From the NCBI RefSeq assembly GCF_026427355.1, contig NZ_CP102666.1, positions 186,001 to 250,000 on the forward strand: a DNA stretch of 64,000 nucleotides. Direction: 5' to 3'. Position 1 is the first letter of the stretch. Every line of letters starts with the position of its first letter. Made by a program: the position numbers and the translations under genes. Below are positions 36,994 to 44,866 of the stretch, piece by piece. A model generated the notes under the pieces. It saw nothing but the letters and a program-made list of their open reading frames with translations. It ran no database searches and was not told the DNA's origin. Origin of the DNA: Sphingobium sp. JS3065 (lineage in GTDB: Bacteria; Pseudomonadota; Alphaproteobacteria; Sphingomonadales; Sphingomonadaceae).

Positions 36994-37953
36994 TCATGCT
37001 TCCTGGATGGCCGATAAACGCCATGCGCCGTGTCCGCTCCTGACAAAAGTCCACAGTTCGGTCGTTAAAGTGGGACGATCGGGATCACCTGTCAGAACTG
37101 CGCCGCTATTGCGATCGCGCATGACGTCGATGCTCTGGTACCGCATGGCGATCGTGGCATAGTCCGTCCCATCTTCCGTCCAGGCTTCCGCAACTTCCGC
37201 TTCAAGAAGCTCGGTTCCCGATACCTCGTTACGCTGGCCTCGCGTCGCGTTCTGGCTCATTTCCTCGGCCAGATAAGACATGATTTCAGGCGTCGTGCAG
37301 ACGCGCAACCGGGCATAATCTTCATGCCCAAAAGCGTCCTGCACCTCTACGAGCAGACGCTCGAAACTTTGCTGGTCGCTCGTCGTGATGGCAATCTCCC
37401 GCGACAGGGGAGCAGAAGAAGCGACCGAGGACACAAAGGCGTCAAACCCGCCCTGTGACGCTCCCGTCAACGGGCGGGTGGCGAATGAGGAAGAGGCGAC
37501 GCCACCTACCGGAGCCAAGGCAGGCCGGCGACGAAACATCCTGAACGCGAGCCAGGCAAGCCCACCCAAAAGCGCCATCTGCAGCAAAGCCATCAGCATG
37601 CCGCTGCCGTTCAATGCGCCAAACCCATTGCCAAGCAGCATGCCAAGCAGGCCGCCGGCAACGAGACCCCCGATCAGGCCCTTTGCGAGCCCGCCAAACC
37701 GATTGGGCGTGTTCGTCGCCGGGCGCGGCGTTGAGGCGGTGTTCTGCGCCGGAGCCTGGGTCGGCGTTGCGGTCCGCTGCACCGCCGGCGCCTGATTGGG
37801 CGCGGTTTTCGTGGCAGGCGGAGCAACAGCTGTTCGCGAGCCTCGGCTACCTAAGCTGCCGCCGCGCCGGGCGTCCGCCGGGCTGACGGCCATAACGGCG
37901 ATCGCGAGACTCATGGCAATCGCAGAGGCATTGCGAAACGTAGTTCCAATCAT
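36994..37953 (-). CDS. Tim44-like domain membrane protein
   Basis: The 319-residue protein has a signal-like hydrophobic start (IAMSLAIAVMAVSPADA), a Pro/Ala/Thr-rich spacer, and a glycine-rich double membrane segment (LAKGLIGGLVAGGLLGMLLGNGFG, then MLMALLQMALLGGLAWLAFRMF). A C-terminal Tim44-like domain (about 180-317) follows with FERLLVEVQDAFGHEDYARLRVCTTPEIMSYL and DGTDYATIAMRYQSIDV. Tim44-like bacterial proteins are inner-membrane proteins of unknown role. It looks intact. Confidence 0.87.
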   Translation of the reverse strand: MIGTTFRNASAIAMSLAIAVMAVSPADARRGGSLGSRGSRTAVAPPATKTAPNQAPAVQRTATPTQAPAQNTASTPRPATNTPNRFGGLAKGLIGGLVAGGLLGMLLGNGFGALNGSGMLMALLQMALLGGLAWLAFRMFRRRPALAPVGGVASSSFATRPLTGASQGGFDAFVSSVASSAPLSREIAITTSDQQSFERLLVEVQDAFGHEDYARLRVCTTPEIMSYLAEEMSQNATRGQRNEVSGTELLEAEVAEAWTEDGTDYATIAMRYQSIDVMRDRNSGAVLTGDPDRPTLTTELWTFVRSGHGAWRLSAIQEA

Positions 37954-38166
37954 CGAAAATCCTTCTGGCTATCAGCCAAGTTCCTCAAGTGTTGGACCCA
38001 CAAAGACGGGCAAAGTTCGCTCCCGACAGCAAGCCTCACATTCGCAATCGCGAACTACAGGACGGTGCTTCTGGAGCGGTATGGTCGCCTCCTCGTATTC
38101 TGGTCCAGTTGAACGAGCAGCGCAGATGATGGGACACTAGATTAACGACCAGCATCGAGCGCACTC

Positions 38167-38224
38167 GATGCGGTCCGACATCACGATCGCCTTTCAGGCG
38201 ATCGCCAGAGGGGCCCGGCCCGCA
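38167..38224 (+). repeat. 58-bp direct repeat, copy 1
   Basis: This stretch, starting GATGCGGTCCGACATCACGA, recurs at 38891-38948 with only about seven differences. It lies in the 404-bp gene gap between the Tim44-like and zinc-ribbon genes. The repeat contains a small hairpin (ATCGCC...GGCGAT) in this copy. Both copies could encode the start of a short peptide (MRSDITI), which neither copy extends into a convincing gene. Confidence 0.75.
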
Positions 38225-38357
38225 TGGTTGCTGGATAGCATGCCGTCCTTTAAATGCAACAGCGGCTCATATCAGCTAATGGGACTGCGGGCCGGTCTGC
38301 GGTGTGCGATGCGAACCGCCAGCCTTCCTCTTCGATGACGAAGGCCGAGCAGCCCGA

Positions 38358-38621
38358 TCAGTCAAACAGCTCTTTCAGAAAGGATTTTTTCTTCCGGGAA
38401 CGATAACGGCTATCGTGCGCGTCAGGGGGACGCAGGCGCGTCCATGCATCAGGGAGATCCCGCTCTTGCAGTCGAACTGGTGGGGTGGCTGAGCGCTCGA
38501 TGATCTTGTCCAGTTCGCCGCGATCAGACCATATACCCCCCGGGCAATAGTCGATTTCGATGCCTTGGCGTTCGGACATTATCAGTCCCGTGCAGCAGCC
38601 TGGGCAAGGCATAGCCTCCAT
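38358..38621 (-). CDS. TFIIB-type zinc-ribbon protein, degenerate
   Basis: The 87-residue product has the start MPCPGCCTGLIMSERQGIEIDYCP and then SDRGELDKIIE, the pattern of small TFIIB-type zinc-ribbon proteins. In the family the second metal pair is CPxCRG-V-W-L-D-R-G; here it reads CPGGIWSDRG, so one cysteine and about two residues are missing and metal binding is likely lost. The C-terminal tail is basic with KKKSFLKELFD. The first 10 codons overlap the end of the DUF465 frame. Confidence 0.7.
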   Translation of the reverse strand: MEAMPCPGCCTGLIMSERQGIEIDYCPGGIWSDRGELDKIIERSATPPVRLQERDLPDAWTRLRPPDAHDSRYRSRKKKSFLKELFD

Positions 38622-38790
38622 GGATTGTCGCTGTATGGTACACCCTCCGCGCCTGGAACACATGGCCGTACAGGCGGTCCTTGACGTGCAGTCGCACCTT
38701 ATTGAGCCGCAGCAGCCGCAAATTGTCGGGAGTGCGCCGTTTAAGTTCCCTCCAGATCTCCTCCTCAAGCTGTCCGTGCAGTCTCGTCAT
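38524..38790 (-). CDS. DUF465-like protein
   Basis: From the ATG at 38790 the first ~50 residues (LHGQLEEEIWRELKRRTPDN, then LRLLRLNKVRLHVKDRLY) match DUF465 proteins, which are short helical hairpins. The frame runs on ~35 further residues into the zinc-ribbon gene without family support, so the original stop was probably lost. A longer TTG start at 38847 is possible. No function is known for DUF465. Confidence 0.6.
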   Translation of the reverse strand: MTRLHGQLEEEIWRELKRRTPDNLRLLRLNKVRLHVKDRLYGHVFQARRVYHTATIHGGYALPRLLHGTDNVRTPRHRNRLLPGGYMV

Positions 38791-38890
38791 TTTATATGGA
38801 AACGACTTCAATGCCTCTCTCCAATCAAAATGGATCGATCGGATCAATTGCGAGGAAGGAGAAATTCACTGACCTGCACCGAGCCAACCC

Positions 38891-38948
38891 GATGCGGTCC
38901 GACATTACGATCATCTCTCAGACGACCGCCAGAGGGGGCCGGCCCGCA
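38891..38948 (+). repeat. 58-bp direct repeat, copy 2
   Basis: Second copy of the repeat at 38167-38224, in the same orientation, 724 bases away. The two copies bracket the zinc-ribbon and DUF465 genes, which suggests a duplicated boundary of a small insertion. Confidence 0.75.
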
Positions 38949-39157
38949 GACTTGCTATGGAATGGCTGCTGGCTCTTTCCATATGTATTGTGGCGTTGTG
39001 GTCGCCATACGCTGTCTCGGGTGTCCAGATCGGAAAATGGCTCAACGGAGTCATTCAACGCAATCTGCGAACGCGGGGCAGCTTAGCCAGAAACGCTCGA
39101 TCCTTCATTCTGCGCTTCTGCTGATCGATCGCGTGTCGAACGGCGAACGCTCGATGC

Positions 39158-40156
39158 TCAGCCCTGAAGCATATGATGAAGGCCCTGAGCCACGCAGAGC
39201 GAGGGGTGTTGAGCGACAACCACCGGCACGGAGGTTTCACGCTCTATCATTCGCGGCAACTGCGGCACGAGCGCGCTGCCGCCGGTGAGGAGGATCCCAT
39301 TTACGTGTACGTCGTGGCTGAGTTCCGGCGGCGTTTCGTTGAGAACGTCGCGTATGACGGCAACGATCTGGGTAGCGTGCTTTTCTACCACGCGCCCGAC
39401 TTCAGCAGAGGAAATATGCAGCGATTGAGGCGCCATCGACACGAGGCTTCGTCCTCGGACCTCGATCAGCCCATCGCCGGACGGGGCCTCGGCATGAAGA
39501 GCGGCATAATCCTTTTTGATGCGTTCGGCGCTTTGACGGCCGATCAAAATCTTGTGTCGAAAATGCAGGTGATCAGTGATCGCCTGGTCGAGGGCCGCGC
39601 CACCCGCGCGCACTGAACGCGTAAGGCACATTCCTCCAAGTGAAATGACGGCCACTTCGGTGGTGCCGGCACCGCATTCCACGATGAGTGCGCCACGCGG
39701 CTCATCCACTCGAGCACCAGCGCCAAGAGCCGCCGCGAACGGCTCCAGAACCAACTGAGGGCTTAGCCCGGCATCGATAGCAGCGGTGAACAGCGCGCGC
39801 CTCTCGGCTTGCGTCGCGTCCGCGGGGACTCCCATGAGAGCGCGCGCCTTGCGCCATGGCTTTCGCTTCAGTTCCTTTGGAATGGCATACCGAAGTAATT
39901 CGGTAGCAGTGTGAATGTCCTGTAGCACACCCCTGCGCAGCGGGCGCCGTACTGCCAACTTGGGCGGGGTTCGGTCCACCATGGCCTGAGCAGCAGCTCC
40001 AGCCGCAACCAGGCGCGGAGCGGTGCCAAGATCTGTAAAACAGCACAGCGACGGCTCATCGAAAACAACACCCGCATCGCGATCGATGACCCGTAGGTTC
40101 GCAGTCCCGAAATCAATCGCTAGTTCCGGCCGCGTCCATGATGAAAATGAAACCAT
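39158..40156 (-). CDS. MreB-like actin-family ATPase paralog
   Basis: From the ATG at 40156 the 332-residue product has the actin-fold signatures LAIDFGTANLRV (phosphate-1), VECGAGTTEVAVISLGG (phosphate-2) and LTGGSALVPQLPRMIE (adenosine). MPPKLAVRRPLRRGVLQD-like and RAGGAALDQAITDHL segments also fit MreB. It is somewhat shorter than housekeeping MreB (about 345) and quite diverged (VIDRDAGVVFDEPSLCCF). Housekeeping mreB normally sits with mreC and mreD, which are absent here. A plasmid or stress-specific filament protein is possible. Confidence 0.85.
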   Translation of the reverse strand: MVSFSSWTRPELAIDFGTANLRVIDRDAGVVFDEPSLCCFTDLGTAPRLVAAGAAAQAMVDRTPPKLAVRRPLRRGVLQDIHTATELLRYAIPKELKRKPWRKARALMGVPADATQAERRALFTAAIDAGLSPQLVLEPFAAALGAGARVDEPRGALIVECGAGTTEVAVISLGGMCLTRSVRAGGAALDQAITDHLHFRHKILIGRQSAERIKKDYAALHAEAPSGDGLIEVRGRSLVSMAPQSLHISSAEVGRVVEKHATQIVAVIRDVLNETPPELSHDVHVNGILLTGGSALVPQLPRMIERETSVPVVVAQHPSLCVAQGLHHMLQG

Positions 40157-40443
40157 GGGATCGATATAATGTGCTGGTCCCGCTTTGTCCCCTTTCGTTT
40201 TTGCAGCAGCTGGGAACCGGATAAAATTGGCTCCGAGCATGGCGAGGTGCGGCCAAGAGAAAATATCGCCCAAAACTTCTACTATATGTTCTTCTCTATC
40301 GGTGTTCAGCCAAGAAATATTGCGGACAAAATCGCTACGTCGCCAAGCCAGAGCAACGCAAATTCATTGTGCAAGCGTCTGCATGCTCGGCGCGATAAGG
40401 GTAGGAAGGCTGGATATGGCGCCCGAGCTCGTTCAAAATGAGG

Positions 40444-40899
40444 TCAGCGCACCACGAGCACCGGGATCACGCTGTGGGTCAGCACTTCGAATGCCTTGCT
40501 GCCGAGCATCAGCCGACCCAATCCTCTGCGTCCATGCGACGCCATCACGATAAGTCCGCAATTGCGCTCCTTGGCCACAGCGATTATTGCCTCGGCAACC
40601 TCCGCGTCAGGCACATGGAGGATTTCTGTGGTTACTCCGAGCCGCTCGGCCGAGTCCTTCGCGCTAGCGAGGATGCCCTCGGCTGCGCTTTTCTGTCCCT
40701 CAGCATATTCGGTCAGTGCAGCCTCGCTCCAAGCGAGATCGTAACCCACTCCACTTGAATATACGGGAAAGCGTTCGGTAACGGTCATGATGGTGACATT
40801 GACACCCAGGGCCTTGGCCAAGGCAAGACCATGATCCACGCCCTTCTGGGCAGTTTCCGATCCGTCAGTTGAAATGAGTATATGATTATACATGAGCAT
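40444..40899 (-). CDS. Universal stress protein (UspA family)
   Basis: The product (about 151 residues from 40899) is a single Usp domain: MYNHILISTDGSETAQKGVDHGLALAKALG, then ATP-loop VMASHGRRGLGRLMLGSKAFEVLTHSVIPVLVVR (the G-2x-G-9x-G-S type). It probably binds ATP and responds to stress. The second ATG at 40893 is also possible. It belongs to the CBS/Usp stress set of this region. Confidence 0.93.
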   Translation of the reverse strand: MLMYNHILISTDGSETAQKGVDHGLALAKALGVNVTIMTVTERFPVYSSGVGYDLAWSEAALTEYAEGQKSAAEGILASAKDSAERLGVTTEILHVPDAEVAEAIIAVAKERNCGLIVMASHGRRGLGRLMLGSKAFEVLTHSVIPVLVVR

Positions 40900-41045
40900 G
40901 CCTCCCAGCGGGTTGTCACTCAGTTTGAAGTGCATCAATATCCCGCCGCTTCGTCAAGCCTCTACCTTCTTGCGCGAGGCGTGTGACCAGAGCCAACGCT
41001 TGATGTGGGGCCAGGCCCGAGGCAGTCATCTATCCTTATGGTAAA

Positions 41046-41573
41046 TTAGTCCTGGCGCCGCCCCTGCACCAAGTCTTCACGAAGTGGGTGGACGATTCTG
41101 AGTACTGCCGGAATGGTCGGACGAACGGACGCCGGTATCCGGAAGGGCCGGTAACCGGCGGCGCCTGTCATCGTATCGCGGATCCGGTCGCGCGCTGCAT
41201 TGTGGGAGCCGTCATCAACCTCGATCAGGGCGACGACACGACCGGTCGTGGGATCCTGCACCACGAAATCGACGATCTTCTGCGAGAAGGCGTTGCGATC
41301 CGCAGATGTCGCCCGGCGCCCGATTGATGCGGGAGCCTTGAGAAGAGCGCCCATCGCGACCTGTGCATGGAAGCGGTACATCGGGAATATCTCCTCCAAC
41401 ACGATCAGCATGGCCTCTTCCCGGCCGGTCATGAACGGCTTGGCGACCGGGGCGAGCCGGATGGAACCACCCCCTCCCAACAGCAGCGCGAGAAGGATTC
41501 ACAGCGCGCCCGCAAGGATAACAACCGGCAGGATCGCACGCTCCATAGGGCCGCCGATGTTCAAAGTTTCCAT
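41046..41573 (-). pseudogene. DUF2726 gene interrupted by an in-frame TGA
   Basis: The ATG at 41573 starts a hydrophobic segment (MERAILPVVILAGAL) that ends in TGA at 41499-41501. The same frame continues as ILLALLLGGGG and then the DUF2726 domain (MTGREEAMLIVLEEIFPMYRFHAQVAMGALL, then FSQKIVDFVVQDPTTGRVVALIEVDDGSHN). The TGA sits inside the membrane anchor. A downstream TTG at 41480 could still start the soluble nuclease-like domain without its anchor. DUF2726 has a restriction-endonuclease-like fold of unknown role. Confidence 0.7.
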
Positions 41574-41824
41574 GGTTCGCGTTCTCAATTCATCCATTTC
41601 AGCGCCCCTCGGCGCGGCTGCGCGTGCCGCGCTCGAGCAGTGATCGGTAAATGCTGAGTTCCACCTCATCCGCCTTGCGTTATCGGCAGGTCGCGCCGGT
41701 CGGCGCCGGGGCACTCGACGCACGTCTCGGTCGTGCGCTCGCTGCCCAACTTGCCGGCTCGTTCAAATTCCCGACCCATCATGTCCTCCTTCATCTCACC
41801 CGGCGCCGTGCCGGCCGCTTCGCA

Positions 41825-44800
41825 TCACAAGTCGAGGCCAAGGCTGCGTTCGGGCAGCGGCGGCAATTGGTCACGCCGATCGGGTTTGAGATCGGGCGGC
41901 GGCGCCTTCGCCTCCTCGGCCGAGTGTGCCGGGCCAGGCGACAGAGGCGGCAGATCGCTTGGGAGCGGCGGCAGATCGGGCAGATCCATCCCATCGATGG
42001 GGCCGGGATCGAACGGCACCGACGGCTGGGACGAGGGTCCCTTCTTCCCGTCGATATCGAGCCGACCCAGGGTTTCGAGGGCGGATGTCTTGTTGCCGAG
42101 GTTGCGGTCGAGCTGCCGTTCGAGCTTCTCCCTGTCGTCGACCACCAAGGTCAGTTCGTCGCGCACGCGCGTGACGCCGACGTTGAACAGGCGCTGGTTC
42201 GAAAGGTGCCGCTCGTGCGACGACATGACGGTGATCGCCTTGTCGGTGGTGATGCCCTGCGCCATGTGCATGTTGAGGCTGTAGGCAAGGTCGAGCCGCG
42301 AGAGCATGGGGTCGCCGAGGCCGAGTGTGAGGGTTTGCTTGTCCGCGGTCTCGACGCGAACGCCGTCCTCATCGATCCCGACAACCCGCGCCATCGCTGC
42401 ATTGAGGAGCCCCCGATCCTTGTCGTTGGCGGTCCAGCGGATGCGGTCACCCTCGCGCAGTTCGATGCTCTTCTTCCCGGCCAGTTGGAGCCGGTCGCGC
42501 TGCTCGGTCGGGGAGAGCTTCTGGGGATCGAACCGGATCTTGCGGCGCCCATCGGCCAGATCGACCTTGCCGTTAGCGTGGACTTTGAGCACGTCGTAGC
42601 GGCCGCCCTTGAGGCCGACATCCTGCGCGCCGCCGCGCCCCACCTCGAGCGTCTGCCCGGCCCGGTAGGTCGAGGCGTAGCGCAGCTCCTCACGGGTCGT
42701 GTTGACCCGCTCGTAGACGGTGAGGTGAACCGAAGGCCCCTTCACCGACCCTTCCGCGACCAGGCCGTCCTGGATCCGCTGGTTGATGGTCGCGCGCGCG
42801 TCGCGCCCTGAGGCGAAGACCGCCGTTACCTCGCGATCGGCAGCGCCAAGCGCGAGCCACATGTCGGCCGCCTGCTCCGCCGGGGCGCCGGACTCGACGA
42901 CCCGGTCGCCCAGCACCTTCATCGCGGCGCTGGCTTTGCCGACATTGGCGAGCGCGGCAACGGTGCGCAGCAGATCGGTACGCTGGCGGATATTCTGATC
43001 CATGCGCGCCATGGTGCCGCCGCCTGCCTGGATCATCGCGAAGGCCTTGCCGGCATCGATCGAGGAGAGCTGCTGCCGATCGCCGACCAGGACGAGCTTG
43101 TCGACGCCCAGCGCCTCACTGATCTGGTGGAGTTTCAGCATATCGGCCGACGAGACCATCGAAGTTTCGTCGGCGACCAGCATCGTGCCGGCGAACTTCT
43201 CGCGCGCGGCCTCGAAGCGCGGGGTACCGCGCTCGGCGATGAACCGCTCGTTGGCAAGCACGAACGACGCGATGGTCTGCGCCTTGATGCCGGCGCCTTC
43301 CGAGAGGTCCGCGACCATCTTGTTCTGGAAGGCAAGACCGGTGATGACGCGCCCTTCGGCCTCCGCCACGCGCGCGACCGCGCCGAGCATCGTCGACTTG
43401 CCGGCGCCGGCGACGCCCTGCACCGAGACCGTGCGGTCGGCCGAGGTGAGGATCAGGGTCGCGGCCGCGAGCTGGCCGGGATTGAGGGGGCGGTCCGCGG
43501 CCGCCTGCAGCCGGGAGACGGCATCGGTCGCCGGTACGATCGGGGCGGCCAGGCCCCTGCCCTGCTCGACAGCGGCAAGGATCCGTTCCTCCGTGCGCAG
43601 GGCTTCCGGTGTGGTCACCATCCGGCCCGTCCGGTCGACGGCCGTGGCGACGCCGGGGATGAGCCGGCGACCCTGGATGAGCCGCTCGATCCTTTGCTCG
43701 ACGGACGCCATCGTCACGCCCTTCAATCCCAGATCGAGCGCGGTCGCGCCGAGCTTGTTGAGCGGCCAGGCCGCCTCGCGTTCGGACAGGATGCGCACCG
43801 CCGAGGCGACCGCGAGCTGCGTCCGGGCTTCGTCCGGCGATCGGACAGCGCGGGCAAGACCGTGATCCACGAGGGGATCGCGCGGGCGCAGGAATTCGCC
43901 GACCCTGCCCCGTGCGACCGCAATGGCGTCGGTGATCGCCCGGTAGCCGCGCTCGATCGCGCTGTCGCGCGAGCTCATCCCGGCGCGGGCTTCCGCGGCC
44001 GCGCGCAGGTCCTTGCCGTCGAACCCGTGCGCGGCGGCACGGTCCGCCCACTCCTGCTTGAGGGCTTCGCGATCCTCGACCTGGAGCTTGGGGTCGCGTG
44101 AGCGCTGGGTGATTTCGCGCAGGCCCTCGGGTGACTTGATGCCGAGCTTCGTCGCCCGGTCGAGGATCTCCTCGCGGCGCTGGCTATATTCGGCGAGCAC
44201 CGCCTTGGGGACACCGGCAATCTCGAAGGTGCCGTGCTTGCCCTTCATGTCGAGCTGATAGCCTGCCCGCTCTAGTTCGACCCTGAGATAGGCATGATAG
44301 ATCGAGCCGATGATGCTGTTGTGGCTCCAGAGCTTGTCGGCATGGAGCGCCTGCCATTTTCCGTCGGGCATGCGGGTGAGGTTCGCGATGACGGCGTGGA
44401 TATGGGCCTGGGGGTCGCGCGCGCGGCTCGTGTCATGCTGGAAGAGCGCATAGACGAGGTTGCCGGTCTGGACGGGCACCTTTCGCCCCTCGACGTCCTT
44501 GCGCCCCTCAACGAGGTTCTTCTCGACCCAGGCCATGGTCTGCCTGACTGCCGTCATGTTGGCGGCAAGCACGCGCTTGTCGCCGGCGACATAGGCCATG
44601 ACGCTCGCCGATTTCGGCATAGAGAAAGTGAGATCGAGACCCGCCCGCCGGTTCTCCACTTGCGCCACACCCTCCCCGCTCGGAAGCACGCCGTTCAATA
44701 TGGCTTCGAACGGCTCCTTCGAGACTTCGCCCGACAGGCCGATCGCCTGGGCGCCCTCCCCGCCCCAGGCGCTGATCTCGGACGAGCCTTCGACCGTGTA

Positions 44801-44866
44801 ATAGTCGTCCTTAGCGAAATAGCTCGCGGCGCCGGAGGCGGAGCGGATGGCGGCGACCGAGAGCAT
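41825..44866 (-). CDS. mobF: MobF-family conjugative relaxase-helicase (TrwC/TraI type)
   Basis: The 1013-residue protein has an N-terminal relaxase domain with tyrosine pair Y22-Y23 (DDYYTVEG) and the three-histidine metal site H144, H155, H157 (FQHDTSRARDPQAHIHAV). A helicase domain follows with Walker A GVAGAGKST (484-492), Walker B LVADETSMV (about 563-571), VGDRQQLSSID and the late AYSLNMHMAQGITTDKAI. A proline-rich tail ends it. It nicks oriT, stays on the 5' end and unwinds DNA for transfer. TGATG overlap couples it to traD. Confidence 0.95.
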   Translation of the reverse strand: MLSVAAIRSASGAASYFAKDDYYTVEGSSEISAWGGEGAQAIGLSGEVSKEPFEAILNGVLPSGEGVAQVENRRAGLDLTFSMPKSASVMAYVAGDKRVLAANMTAVRQTMAWVEKNLVEGRKDVEGRKVPVQTGNLVYALFQHDTSRARDPQAHIHAVIANLTRMPDGKWQALHADKLWSHNSIIGSIYHAYLRVELERAGYQLDMKGKHGTFEIAGVPKAVLAEYSQRREEILDRATKLGIKSPEGLREITQRSRDPKLQVEDREALKQEWADRAAAHGFDGKDLRAAAEARAGMSSRDSAIERGYRAITDAIAVARGRVGEFLRPRDPLVDHGLARAVRSPDEARTQLAVASAVRILSEREAAWPLNKLGATALDLGLKGVTMASVEQRIERLIQGRRLIPGVATAVDRTGRMVTTPEALRTEERILAAVEQGRGLAAPIVPATDAVSRLQAAADRPLNPGQLAAATLILTSADRTVSVQGVAGAGKSTMLGAVARVAEAEGRVITGLAFQNKMVADLSEGAGIKAQTIASFVLANERFIAERGTPRFEAAREKFAGTMLVADETSMVSSADMLKLHQISEALGVDKLVLVGDRQQLSSIDAGKAFAMIQAGGGTMARMDQNIRQRTDLLRTVAALANVGKASAAMKVLGDRVVESGAPAEQAADMWLALGAADREVTAVFASGRDARATINQRIQDGLVAEGSVKGPSVHLTVYERVNTTREELRYASTYRAGQTLEVGRGGAQDVGLKGGRYDVLKVHANGKVDLADGRRKIRFDPQKLSPTEQRDRLQLAGKKSIELREGDRIRWTANDKDRGLLNAAMARVVGIDEDGVRVETADKQTLTLGLGDPMLSRLDLAYSLNMHMAQGITTDKAITVMSSHERHLSNQRLFNVGVTRVRDELTLVVDDREKLERQLDRNLGNKTSALETLGRLDIDGKKGPSSQPSVPFDPGPIDGMDLPDLPPLPSDLPPLSPGPAHSAEEAKAPPPDLKPDRRDQLPPLPERSLGLDL

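Noticed and set aside
41499..41501. Selenocysteine or stop read-through at the DUF2726 TGA
   Set aside because: The position is in a membrane anchor, no SECIS-like hairpin was seen, and the family has no known selenoprotein.
41651..42811. 386-residue plus-strand ORF
   Set aside because: It is antisense to the 3' end of the relaxase gene, whose product has clear helicase motifs; the antisense product has no domain text.
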